Assembly (NCBI GenBank): GCA_963733265.1
Contig: CAVTCF010000002.1
Span: 496,001 to 560,000 of the forward strand
Length of the DNA stretch: 64,000 nt
DNA from: PALSA-1006 sp963733265
GTDB lineage: Bacteria; Pseudomonadota; Gammaproteobacteria; Burkholderiales; Gallionellaceae
Reading direction: 5' to 3'
Numbering within the stretch: position 1 is the stretch's first letter; each line of letters starts with the position of its first letter. A program made the translations under genes and the position numbers. This document shows, piece by piece, positions 27,405 to 35,846 of the stretch. Under the pieces are notes generated by a model. The model saw only the letters and a list, made by a program, of their open reading frames with translations. It ran no database searches and had not been told where the DNA came from.

Positions 27405-27761
27405 TTATTGCTTGCGTACTACAGGTAGCCCCGCACGAAACCATGCTAAAGTTCCTCCATTAACATTGCAAACGTTATTGAAACCGGCGTCATGCAGAAT
27501 TTGTACTGCAGTAGCAGAGCGGACTCCAGAACGACATATAACTGCGATTGATTGGTTCTTATCCGTTGTAACTTCATGAAATCGAGTATTCAACTGCCCC
27601 AAGGGTATATGTATCGCATTTTGCGCATGAATCTCAGCATACTCATTGGGCTCACGCACATCTAATAACAAAGATCCTGCAACGTTTAACTTATGTGCCT
27701 GAGTTACATCTACTTCATCAGTGGCAGACGGGAAAATTGATTTGATAAAATTCAATACCAT
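27405..27761 (-). CDS. Rhodanese-domain sulfurtransferase
   Basis: A single rhodanese domain of 118 residues. The strands LLLDVREPNEYAEIHAQNAIHIPL and the active-site loop VICRSGVRSATAVQIL carry the catalytic cysteine of the persulfide intermediate, and the end GGTLAWFRAGLPV is typical. There is no signal peptide, so it is cytoplasmic, although the first 12 residues are hydrophobic. It is the last gene of the RND-DUF2892-TolC-ArsR operon, 71 bases after the regulator. It probably handles sulfane sulfur made by SQR; the substrate is an inference. Confidence 0.88.
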   Translation of the reverse strand: MVLNFIKSIFPSATDEVDVTQAHKLNVAGSLLLDVREPNEYAEIHAQNAIHIPLGQLNTRFHEVTTDKNQSIAVICRSGVRSATAVQILHDAGFNNVCNVNGGTLAWFRAGLPVVRKQ

Positions 27762-27832
27762 ATTTCACCCATAATCTATATTCAAGAATAATTCAAATTC
27801 AATCATGAATAGTCAGTAATTTTTTATATAGA

Positions 27833-28153
27833 CTATGCTGATGTACAAAATACTTCTCTCATCATACTGACTAACCTGAGTGTTCTCGGGTCATCAATTC
27901 TATAAAATACTTGATTACAATTTTTGCGTGTTGTTAATACTCCTTGTTCTCGCATAATAGCAAGGTGCTGTGAAATATTGCTTTGCGAAGTGCCGATAGA
28001 TTCCACAATTGACTGCACATTCAACTCATCACCGCCTAATATACACAAGACTTTGAGTCGTAATGGATGTGCCATCGCTTTAATTGCTTTTGAAGCTTTT
28101 AATATGTCTTCTTCTTTGTCTATCAATCTTAAATTCATACTGTCGCATGCCAC
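27833..28153 (-). CDS. ArsR-family regulator, SqrR/BigR-like persulfide sensor
   Basis: A 106-residue winged-helix repressor with HPLRLKVLCILGGDELNV and a recognition helix around TSQSNISQHLAIMREQGVL. Cysteines lie at 37 (KVLCIL) and 103 (EVFCTS), 66 residues apart. In SqrR (Cys41/Cys107) and BigR (Cys42/Cys108) the pair has the same spacing and forms a tetrasulfide link on reaction with persulfides, releasing DNA. A third cysteine (79) is extra. The start is GTG 28153, or ATG 28138. It is the fourth gene of the RND operon, so it likely autoregulates that operon through the palindrome at 33055. Confidence 0.82.
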   Translation of the reverse strand: MACDSMNLRLIDKEEDILKASKAIKAMAHPLRLKVLCILGGDELNVQSIVESIGTSQSNISQHLAIMREQGVLTTRKNCNQVFYRIDDPRTLRLVSMMREVFCTSA

Positions 28154-28155
28154 AT

Positions 28156-29535
28156 TTAATTTCTTGTTATAAAACGATTGGCGAAAACCAAATCCTGTTC
28201 CGAAATATCACCTGCGATTGATGACAATCTAATCCTATTTACAATCAAATTGACCTGCTCTTCCAACAAAACCAACTTGGATGAAATATAGTCACTTTGA
28301 GCACCCAACAATTCCAGTGTCGTTCTTGCCCCTTGTCGGTGACTTTTCTCAGTAGCATCGAGCCGTTCTTTGCTTAACGCTACAATTCTATTAAGTGACG
28401 CAATTCGGTCTTTGCCCGTATTTAGAGCAAACCAGGTTGAGTTAATTTGTTTTTCAATTTGTAGCGAAGCATGTTCATATTCCTGTTTTGCTTTTTCTGC
28501 CAAGTAATAAGCTTCATCTTTTTTTGCAGAACGATAGCCGTCTGTTAATGGGACTGTAAGTTGAACGCCGATCATATTATTGCTTGTCGTGTTACTTGCA
28601 GAGCCAAAATCACCGTATCCATTGACTTCGTCTCTTTCTATTTGTGCAAACAGATTGACTTTTGGAGATAAGCTTGAATTGTATTTGTCAATTTCAGACA
28701 ACTGTATTTGCTCTCGTATTGCTAATATTTTTAGCTGGGGATTTTGAAGTTTCGCCTTGCCAATCCATTCGTTGAAACTCCCAACGGAAATGCTAGCGAC
28801 GTTAAAACTCTCTTCTAGCGTATTTGTTGTAAAGTTTTGTCCTGTTAATTCTTTTAACATTAACAAATTATTCTTGTATGCCAATTGCACGTTTTGAAGC
28901 TTTGCCTTAATGGCTTCTACTTGTTCTGCAGTTTCTTGCAAATCAATTTTGCTTGCATCTCCCAAATGGTGGCGTTTGCTGATTTCAGAATAAGTATTGG
29001 ACACCGCGTTTTGTTGCTCAATGAGCAGATTGATGACGGATTGCGATTTCAGTGTCTCAAAATAATTTTCAGCAACTTGTAAAATCAGGATTTTATCGGC
29101 CGCGATCATCCCCATGTCCGAGACATCGGCAGACAATTGTAGTTGGCCTTTTTGAGCTGATAATTCACGGTCATACAATGGTTGTGATGCTTGAATGCCT
29201 ACTTTTGTTCGTGCACCATAATTGATTGAAGTATTGAAATTTGCGCCACTGAACGTTCCAAAGCCCGGCATAGAAACCTGGGCTCCTGTCGTAGACGAGT
29301 TTTCATTAACGATTCCAGCTCCGGCGACAAAATTGACGCTTGGCCTGAGCAAAGTATCACCCAATTGTCTACGAGCTTCACCGGCTGATTTGTCGGATTG
29401 AGCCGCGAGATATTCCGGATCATGAACTTTTGCAGCCTGCCAAACTTCCAATAGATCGGCTGCAAAAGTATTTGAGCAAAACAGAATACTGAGTAACACT
29501 GCCTGCAATGCCGTTACGACTATTCCTAATTTCAT
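28156..29535 (-). CDS. TolC-family outer membrane efflux protein
   Basis: This outer-membrane channel protein provides the exit duct for the RND pump encoded upstream. The start is ATG 29535 (MKLGIVVTALQAVLLSILFC) with GAGGGG upstream, giving a signal peptide of about 26 residues ending in FAAD and a 459-residue product. Two repeated OEP domains with long coiled-coil helices are present, for example AENYFETLKSQSVINLL and ERLDATEKSHRQGARTTLELL. The gene starts one base after the DUF2892 stop and ends three bases before the ArsR gene, so all are co-translated. Confidence 0.88.
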   Translation of the reverse strand: MKLGIVVTALQAVLLSILFCSNTFAADLLEVWQAAKVHDPEYLAAQSDKSAGEARRQLGDTLLRPSVNFVAGAGIVNENSSTTGAQVSMPGFGTFSGANFNTSINYGARTKVGIQASQPLYDRELSAQKGQLQLSADVSDMGMIAADKILILQVAENYFETLKSQSVINLLIEQQNAVSNTYSEISKRHHLGDASKIDLQETAEQVEAIKAKLQNVQLAYKNNLLMLKELTGQNFTTNTLEESFNVASISVGSFNEWIGKAKLQNPQLKILAIREQIQLSEIDKYNSSLSPKVNLFAQIERDEVNGYGDFGSASNTTSNNMIGVQLTVPLTDGYRSAKKDEAYYLAEKAKQEYEHASLQIEKQINSTWFALNTGKDRIASLNRIVALSKERLDATEKSHRQGARTTLELLGAQSDYISSKLVLLEEQVNLIVNRIRLSSIAGDISEQDLVFANRFITRN

Positions 29536-29536
29536 A

Positions 29537-29746
29537 TCAATTCCCCTCACGGATTCCACAGCTTTTTAGGATCGTATTCATCAAGCACCATTGAGTCATT
29601 CCGCTTTGCAACAAATTGATTCCTACAAAGGCAGTGAATGCCAAAAACCATTTGCTCACAAATATAGGACTTCCTTCAATTCCCAAGCACAATGAAAGCA
29701 AAATGAAGGTACCTGCAATAATTCTCACTACTCTCCACGTCGTCAT
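29537..29746 (-). CDS. DUF2892 (YgaP-type) small inner membrane protein
   Basis: A 69-residue protein with two membrane helices (RIIAGTFILLSLCLGI and FLAFTAFVGINLLQSGM) followed by CLMNTILKSCGI. This is the membrane part that in YgaP is fused to rhodanese; its family name is DUF2892. Its ATG overlaps the RND stop codon (ATGA), showing translational coupling. It may present the pump or the rhodanese at the membrane; the molecular role is not established. Confidence 0.85.
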   Translation of the reverse strand: MTTWRVVRIIAGTFILLSLCLGIEGSPIFVSKWFLAFTAFVGINLLQSGMTQWCLMNTILKSCGIREGN

Positions 29747-32700
29747 GCTAATTCTCCTTTAGTCTTGCTAAGAAACACCGTGTTTTTTGAATAAGCGACA
29801 TAGTAAAGTAGCGGAATAACAACCAGCGTTAACATTGTTGAAACAAGTATTCCGAATATCAGCGAAATTGCCAAACCATTAAAAATTGGATCATCCAAAA
29901 TAAAGAAGGCACCCAGCATTGCCGCCAGCCCTGTCAACACAATGGGTTGCGCTCTGGTTATTGATGAGTTCACTACTGCTTCTTTAAATGGTATTCCCTG
30001 CCTCAATTGGAGGTTGATAAAATCAACCAGCAAGATTGAGTTGCGAACTATTATTCCTGCCAGAGCAATCATGCCGATCATCGATGTTGCGGTATATTGT
30101 GCCCCCAATAATGCGTGCCCTGGCATTACACCAATAATAGTTAATGGTATTGGTGCCATAATAATTAGCGGGGTCAAATATGAACCGAATTGAGCTACAA
30201 CTAGCAGGTAGATTATGACGAGTCCAACACCATACGCAATTCCCATGTCTCTGAATGTTTCATAAGTAACCTGAGATTCACCATCCCATTTAATCGAGTA
30301 ATTCCGGTAAGGGTCTTTGGGCTGATTAATATAATATTCATCCAGCGCCTTGCCATTTAAATCCATAATATTGTGGATATCAGGTCTCATTTTAAAGATG
30401 CCATACAGCGGACTATCATTGCTTCCAGCTGTATCTCCAATCACATAATTCACTGGCAATAAGTCTTTGTGAAAAATCGGCTGCTCTCTTGTCGAATCAA
30501 CCACCTTTACCAATTCACTCAAGGGAACCAACTCTCTTTGAGAGTTTCGTACAGTCAGTTTGAGTAAGTCTGCTAAATTGGTTTGTTTATTTTCCGGCAA
30601 CCGAATTACCGCTGCCGCAGGATATTTTGTCTGATCATGAATATACGCCGTATCTTCTCCTGATAATCCTGCGCTAAGCGTTGCCACGATCAATTGTTGT
30701 GGCACACCCATCAAGCTGGCCTTTCGGCGATCAACAACCAGAAATTTCTTTGTAGACACCGTTATTGAGCTGTCGTCCACGTCCACGACTCCATCAGTGT
30801 GTTCAAAAACATGACGAACTTTCTGAGCAATCGCATAACGACCTTCATCATTGGGACCATAAATTTCAGCAACAAGCGGCGACAATACGGGCGGGCCTGG
30901 TGGAACCTCAACAACTTTCACTCTACCTGAATATTTTTTGGCTATTTCAACCAACGCCGGTCTTACTCTCATCGCGATAACATGGCTTTTGTCTTTGCGT
31001 TCATGCTGTCCAACCAAGTTGACTTGAATATCTCCCTGAGTTTCTGAAGATCTTAAATAATATTGCCGAACTAATCCGTTGAAATTGATTGGTGCCGATA
31101 CTCCCGCGTAAATCTGTAAATCTTTTAACTCTGGAATAGTACTTAAATATTGACTCATCTCACGCAATACTTGAGCTGTCTTTTCGACACGTGTATCCGA
31201 AGGCATGTCCAAAACAACTTGAAATTCTGATTTGTTGTCAAAAGGCAACATTTTAAGAACGACAGAACCTATTACAGGTAATGCCACTGAAAAATCAATC
31301 ATTACAAAAACCAGCATAGCTAGCAAAAATCTATTTCTTGTTCCATGTTCTTCCTGCAAAAATGGCCGAAATAGTTTTGTGAATTTAGGCTTTAGCCATT
31401 TAACTGTCGCTGAATCAGCGTGTGCGATGACTGCCTCTGCATGCTCGAGAGCGTTTTCTTCATGCCCTTTTGATGGTTTCATCAGCTTGAGTGCCAACCA
31501 AGGAGTAATGGCAAACGCGATGGCTAGTGACAAAATCATGCCCATACTTGCGTTAATTGGGATGGGGCTCATGTAAGGCCCCATTAAACCAGTCACAAAC
31601 GCCATGGGAAGCAATGCCGCAATGACAGTAAATGTCGCCAAGATTGTCGGCCCACCAACTTCATTAACGGCGGATGGGATAATGTTAATTAACTTTTTAT
31701 TAGGGTACAGGATTTGATGTCGATGTATATTTTCAACGATTACTATTGCATCGTCGACCAGGATTCCGATTGAAAATATCAGGGCGAACAAAGACACTCG
31801 ATTCAGGGTGAATCCCCATGCCCATGATGCAAACAGAGTTACTGTTAAAGTAAGAACCACGGCAGCACCGACAATAAGTGCTTCTCTTCTTCCTAATAAA
31901 ATAAATACCAGTGCAACAACCGATGCGGTTGCAAAAAGTAACTTCTGAATTAGCTTCTGTGCTTTTGAATTAGCTGTTTCTCCATAATTTCGAGTTACAG
32001 CAATTTCTACATTGTCAGGAACAACTACACCTTTTAATGTATCAACGGCAGTAATTAAATTATTAGCAACTTCAATTGCATTTTCTCCGGCATTCTTTGT
32101 AACTGACATTGTCACGGCTGGAAAGAATTGAATATTTCCGGCTGTGCTGCTCTTCTGACCAAAATAGACCAAACGCTGCGTTTGTTCAGCGCCATCCAAA
32201 ATCTTCGCTATATCTTTGATAAAGATCGGCGCACCATTCCGCACCCCGAGTACAATTTCTTTTACGTCATCAGCAGAATGAATAAAAGGCCCCGATTCAA
32301 CTTGAATTGAGTTATCACCTTGGAGTAAGTTTCCAACAGGTAAACCTAAATTGGCTGACTGTAATGCGACTCTCAACTCTTGCAATGTAAAACCTTTTGA
32401 AGCTAACGCATCAGGATTCACCTCAACTCTAATAGCCCTATGCGGCCCACCTATGGTTTTGACTTCACGGGTTCCCTTGACTCTTTTTAAATCCGTCTCT
32501 ATTTGGTTCGCTATTTTTTCCAAATCCAGATTGGACATTTTGTTATTTTTATCGAACATCGTGAGAGTAATGATTGGCACATCATCAATCCCTTTAGGCT
32601 TGATTATTGGATCAAGCACACCAAGCCCCCTTGGCAACCAATCTTGATTGGCGCTGACGGTATCGTGCAATCGAACCAGTGCCTCCGTTCTTGGAACACC

Positions 32701-33015
32701 AACCTTAAACTGCACGGACAAAATTGACATGCCGTGAAATGAGCTGGAAGTGACGTGTTCAACTCCTGCTATTTGCGAAAGCACTTGTTCTGCAGGTGTA
32801 GACACCATTTTTTCAACATCTTTTGTAGACGCGCCCGGAAATGGAATGAGGACATTTGCCATCGTGACGTTGATCTGTGGCTCTTCTTCTCTGGGTGTCA
32901 CGAGTACGGAAAATATACCCAATGCTAATGCTAATATCGCCAGCAATGGGGTTATTTGAGCTGTTTGGAAGTAGGCCGCAATTCGTCCTGAGATTCCTAG
33001 TTTATTTGCGTTCAT
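29743..33015 (-). CDS. RND-family efflux permease
   Basis: A 1090-residue inner-membrane pump of the resistance-nodulation-division type. There is an N-terminal helix (ITPLLAILALALGIFSVLVTP), two large periplasmic loops and two blocks of five helices around LFALIFSIGILVDDAIVIVENI, which carries the paired aspartates of the proton relay, and SMIGMIALAGIIVRNSILLVDFI. Length and motifs fit HAE-1/CusA-like pumps; the cargo cannot be read from sequence. The operon supplies an outer channel but no periplasmic adaptor, which is unusual. The neighbours (persulfide sensor, rhodanese) suggest export of a sulfur compound or of a toxic by-product of sulfide oxidation. The start ATG has only a weak ribosome binding site. 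Confidence 0.9.
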   Translation of the reverse strand: MNANKLGISGRIAAYFQTAQITPLLAILALALGIFSVLVTPREEEPQINVTMANVLIPFPGASTKDVEKMVSTPAEQVLSQIAGVEHVTSSSFHGMSILSVQFKVGVPRTEALVRLHDTVSANQDWLPRGLGVLDPIIKPKGIDDVPIITLTMFDKNNKMSNLDLEKIANQIETDLKRVKGTREVKTIGGPHRAIRVEVNPDALASKGFTLQELRVALQSANLGLPVGNLLQGDNSIQVESGPFIHSADDVKEIVLGVRNGAPIFIKDIAKILDGAEQTQRLVYFGQKSSTAGNIQFFPAVTMSVTKNAGENAIEVANNLITAVDTLKGVVVPDNVEIAVTRNYGETANSKAQKLIQKLLFATASVVALVFILLGRREALIVGAAVVLTLTVTLFASWAWGFTLNRVSLFALIFSIGILVDDAIVIVENIHRHQILYPNKKLINIIPSAVNEVGGPTILATFTVIAALLPMAFVTGLMGPYMSPIPINASMGMILSLAIAFAITPWLALKLMKPSKGHEENALEHAEAVIAHADSATVKWLKPKFTKLFRPFLQEEHGTRNRFLLAMLVFVMIDFSVALPVIGSVVLKMLPFDNKSEFQVVLDMPSDTRVEKTAQVLREMSQYLSTIPELKDLQIYAGVSAPINFNGLVRQYYLRSSETQGDIQVNLVGQHERKDKSHVIAMRVRPALVEIAKKYSGRVKVVEVPPGPPVLSPLVAEIYGPNDEGRYAIAQKVRHVFEHTDGVVDVDDSSITVSTKKFLVVDRRKASLMGVPQQLIVATLSAGLSGEDTAYIHDQTKYPAAAVIRLPENKQTNLADLLKLTVRNSQRELVPLSELVKVVDSTREQPIFHKDLLPVNYVIGDTAGSNDSPLYGIFKMRPDIHNIMDLNGKALDEYYINQPKDPYRNYSIKWDGESQVTYETFRDMGIAYGVGLVIIYLLVVAQFGSYLTPLIIMAPIPLTIIGVMPGHALLGAQYTATSMIGMIALAGIIVRNSILLVDFINLQLRQGIPFKEAVVNSSITRAQPIVLTGLAAMLGAFFILDDPIFNGLAISLIFGILVSTMLTLVVIPLLYYVAYSKNTVFLSKTKGELA

Positions 33016-33046
33016 TTATTATGTCCGATTTGTATATTTTCACATT

Positions 33047-33098
33047 AGCGATGCATACTATATTAGTATAGGTTAATATGCAAACATTGAAACATAAG
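33047..33098 (-). promoter_or_regulatory. Promoter and ArsR-type operator of the RND operon
   Basis: On the minus strand TTGCAT (near 33084) and TAGTAT (near 33060) are separated by 17 bases, a plausible sigma70 promoter 40 bases before the RND start. The palindrome ATACTATATTAGTAT (33055-33069, 6-bp arms, 3-base spacer) overlaps its -10 element, the expected place for a repressor such as the ArsR protein of this operon. Confidence 0.55.
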
Positions 33099-33454
33099 AG
33101 TTTGAAAATGAGTAAATCTATTAATAAATCGATATCACTGATACTCAGTAATAGGGCTCTGGTTTGCATATAAGTGTCCGAATACAAAAGAATCGTCTCG
33201 ATACTCCCAGAGCTTAAGAGCCCGCTTGCTATTGCTTTATGTGTTTAGTTCAGGATGCGCCGTAGGTGCGGGGGGATCGGTTATCGCCAGCAGCGGCGCG
33301 TGTTCAGGTGAGACCGGAGCCACCGAAGGTGCAATTATTGGTATTAGCAGCTTGTGATTCGGCATTCAGTATCGCGAGTGACCAAGAATTCGTCCTGCAG
33401 TCATCGAGGTCGTTGCATCAATCGATCTCGCTGGGGACAAAATGGTTGTCTAGC
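33071..33454. other. Degenerate intergenic region with gene relics
   Basis: 384 bases without an intact gene between the RND and TauE genes. It contains the rhodanese N-terminus relic (33153-33220). Further on is a short plus-strand frame reading VFSSGCAVGAGGSVIASSG (from about 33241), which looks like a lipoprotein signal end but has no start or ribosome binding site. Confidence 0.45.
33153..33220 (+). pseudogene. Relic of a rhodanese-anchor N-terminus
   Basis: The DNA from CTCTGGTTTGCATATAA onward aligns with 21858-21920 in the broken rhodanese gene: LWFAYK in one frame, then KRIVSILPELK in another, matching LWFAYKWWKTKRVSAMLPELK. The match ends after about 65 bases. It is a second decayed copy or a fragment left by recombination. 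Confidence 0.5.
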
Positions 33455-34285
33455 TTAAAAGAAAAATCCATCGCTGACGATAAGCTTGAGCAACAATCCA
33501 GTAGCAATCAGAAGCGCTAAGATCGCAAATACTTGCTGGATGAGAGGTTCCGCTAAACGACGCGCTATTTTTCTACCAGACAGCATTCCGAGCACTGCAC
33601 CGGAAGCAAATGGCCAAGCAAGATCCCAGTTTACCAATCCACGAGATGAGGCCATTATTAAACCGCCTGAAGATACAATTGTTATAACTGCCAGTGATGT
33701 GGCTACGATGGATTTAATGTCAAGATTGGTATACCTGCGTAATGCCGGAACAATGATAAAGCCTCCTCCTATACCAAGCAGTCCTGTAAGAAACCCGGCG
33801 CTCGATCCGACTGCCATGATTGAGTAGGCACATGGAGCTGTCCACATTAGTCTGCCACGCATGTTATCAGTCTGGCATGGCTGCGCTAGTCTATTTAATA
33901 AACTATTCGCGGTTCCCCTTTCATAATTTTCCTGCCGTAGCATCTTTACTGCAACATAAACCAGAACGAATATGAAGATTAAAATTAACCATGAGTTTGG
34001 GAGGCGTTGCGCTGCCCATATACCCAGAGGAGCAAATGCTACGCCGCAGACTGCCATTAATCCTGCCGCCTTGTAGCGCACTGTGCCATCATGCAATCCA
34101 AGATAAGCTCCCACACAAGCCGCCAGCATTATTGCTAACAAACTGACTGGAGATGCTTCTCCGACGGAGATATGTAAGGCAAATACCAGTAAAGGAACTG
34201 AAAGAATGCCTCCTCCCGCACCTGTTAAAGAAAGCAGGATACCGATAAATGCACCAAGTAGAAGGCTGGTTGTTAGTACGTCCAT
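33455..34285 (-). CDS. TauE/SafE-family sulfite/sulfoacetate exporter-like permease
   Basis: A polytopic inner-membrane protein with the family repeats GAFIGILLSLTGAGGGILSVPLLV near the N-terminus and GFLTGLLGIGGGFIIVPALRRY in the second half; about eight helices. The frame is open to a TTG at 34333, but ATG 34285 (MDVLTTSLLLGAFIG) puts the first helix near the N-terminus and is preferred; neither start has a clear ribosome binding site. It follows an ArsR regulator of the BigR type; in Agrobacterium and Xylella the bigR operon also holds such a transporter. Sulfite or thiosulfate export is a fair inference. Confidence 0.82.
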   Translation of the reverse strand: MDVLTTSLLLGAFIGILLSLTGAGGGILSVPLLVFALHISVGEASPVSLLAIMLAACVGAYLGLHDGTVRYKAAGLMAVCGVAFAPLGIWAAQRLPNSWLILIFIFVLVYVAVKMLRQENYERGTANSLLNRLAQPCQTDNMRGRLMWTAPCAYSIMAVGSSAGFLTGLLGIGGGFIIVPALRRYTNLDIKSIVATSLAVITIVSSGGLIMASSRGLVNWDLAWPFASGAVLGMLSGRKIARRLAEPLIQQVFAILALLIATGLLLKLIVSDGFFF

Positions 34286-34447
34286 ATTTGCAGTAGATAT
34301 CAGTTCATTAACCACGCCTACATTAACTTGCAACTCTGGTCGTCACGAAGTTTTTCGCGCCATCTCAATAATCGAGTATTTAGACATTTTTACTGACCAA
34401 TAGAGTAGGGACATATTTTCAATTGGTGCATATTTCTGAGAATGGGG

Positions 34448-34774
34448 TTACTTTTGAGACGGCCTGCAGAATTGATCGTGTAATGTCTCTATAACGGCAA
34501 TGGACTCTGGACTAGCCAAACTATAAAAGATGTGCTTTCCCTTTCGGCGCGTTGTCACCAATCCTTCTTCGCGAAGAATAGATAGCTGCTGGGATAATGT
34601 TGGCTGGCTAATCTTGAGAGTCTCCTCCAGTTCGCTGACGCAGCTTTCTTCTTCAGATAATCTGCATAAAAGAAGCAGGCGATCAGGATTTGCCAGTATT
34701 TTAAGAAGTCCGCAGGCTCTATCAACTGATGCGGAAAGACTTTCAAAATCGATGGCTCTATTTTTTGCGCTCAT
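34448..34774 (-). CDS. ArsR-family regulator, BigR/SqrR-like
   Basis: A winged-helix repressor of 108 residues when started at ATG 34774 (MSAKNRAIDFES). With this start the two key cysteines fall at 37 (LLLLCRLSEEE) and 103 (DQFCRPS), exactly 66 apart, as in BigR and SqrR and in the other ArsR protein here. The GTG six codons earlier is the alternative start. The recognition helix is ISQPTLSQQLSILREEGLV. It stands directly upstream of the TauE gene on the same strand and has a large palindrome in its promoter, so autoregulation and persulfide control of TauE are likely. Confidence 0.85.
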   Translation of the reverse strand: MSAKNRAIDFESLSASVDRACGLLKILANPDRLLLLCRLSEEESCVSELEETLKISQPTLSQQLSILREEGLVTTRRKGKHIFYSLASPESIAVIETLHDQFCRPSQK

Positions 34775-34804
34775 TTTATATATCAGAAGCACCGCGCTTG
34801 AATT

Positions 34805-34860
34805 AAGTACTTGACATTATACCACAAAACAATATATTATTTTATATAATATATTGTTTT
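34805..34860 (-). promoter_or_regulatory. Promoter with 15-bp inverted-repeat operator of the BigR-like gene
   Basis: Arms 34826-34840 and 34846-34860 (AAAACAATATATTAT and its complement) are a perfect 15-bp inverted repeat with a five-base spacer. On the minus strand a TATAAT -10 box (34818-34823 region) follows immediately, so a protein on the palindrome would cover the -35 region. Located about 52 bases upstream of the ATG. Confidence 0.65.
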
Positions 34861-35141
34861 TATATGTTAGCCATCCTTCCTCTCGACACGTAAATTAATT
34901 TAACAAGTACTTTCCCTTGACTTAATGAGGGACAGGTTGCGTCTGGTTGAGCTTGCCGGAAAACTAGAAAAAAACCAGTTAAAGGAGATCATTAGTTCGC
35001 TGCAGCCAGTAGGTTGTGATTCTGAATCACCACTGCAACCCTAGCAATCTAAGGATAGAGTCGCGTAGGTGAAATCGCTGCTCCAGATGCGGTCGCAAAT
35101 GTAGTGACCTTTCCGATGGTCAACGAGATTGTACGAACCGT

Positions 35142-35738
35142 ATGAGTAATTTTGGCGCAGACCGGTTGCACCCAAAGGGTTATTTGAGCCTAGTACCTGA
35201 TGGTGGTGTGGTGAACGTACGAAAAAAACTAGAACATGCGAGGATAAAGATGCAATTCGAGGCTAGTGAAGCAGAAATCAATAAAGCAAAAGTGCCACAT
35301 AATTTATTTGTATCAGGATTGTTTCTCCTGGATTTGATGATGACACCGGCAATTATTGTGCTGAAATTAGGAATGACAGGATTGCTGATCCCGCTAATCT
35401 GTTCCTGCGCACTATCTGGATATATCTACTTACGCAGCAGAAAAATGACTGTCTGGTTTGTTGATGCACATTGGCGCTTGGCGTTTTACCATTCAGCATG
35501 GCTGATGCGAGGCTACGCTGCATCAGCTCTTTTGATTCTTTTGGCTTGGCTGATCAGTCAGACCTCACATGATGAAAACATGAAACACATAATGTGGACT
35601 GCGCTGACGCGCATAGCATTAATGCCTTCCCTGATTGCAGTTATGGTGACAGCAGTATTGGGAGCCAGTGCAATCGGGTTGGCAAATAATCACGAAGTCC
35701 CGGATAAAATTCTTAGAGCATTCCCATTTGTTGAGTGA
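35142..35738 (+). CDS. Hypothetical four-helix membrane protein
   Basis: A 198-residue frame with a soluble N-terminal third and about four membrane helices (LFVSGLFLLDLMMTPAIIVL, then LIPLICSCALSGYIYL, two more). ATG 35142 has no ribosome binding site, while ATG 35250 (MQFEASEAEINKAK) is preceded by AGGA at six bases; the latter may be the true start (162 residues). The last helices precede a short tail ending FPFVE. No family recognised. It stands 108 bases before the CcoG-like gene on the same strand and may share its function in respiration or metal handling. Confidence 0.55.
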   Translation: MSNFGADRLHPKGYLSLVPDGGVVNVRKKLEHARIKMQFEASEAEINKAKVPHNLFVSGLFLLDLMMTPAIIVLKLGMTGLLIPLICSCALSGYIYLRSRKMTVWFVDAHWRLAFYHSAWLMRGYAASALLILLAWLISQTSHDENMKHIMWTALTRIALMPSLIAVMVTAVLGASAIGLANNHEVPDKILRAFPFVE

Positions 35739-35846
35739 CCACAAGTCTGCTTTTAATGAGTAGTTCTTGTTCACGATGCCTAGATCAATTTTATCGATGT
35801 ATGCCTCATTGTATTGTCTATGAGGTATCATTTTTGGAGCAAAGGC

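Noticed and set aside
34925..35044. Short plus-strand ORF (MRDRLRLVELAGKLEKNQL...)
   Set aside because: About 39 codons with a helical look but no ribosome binding site or recognisable family; could be a remnant, not enough to call.
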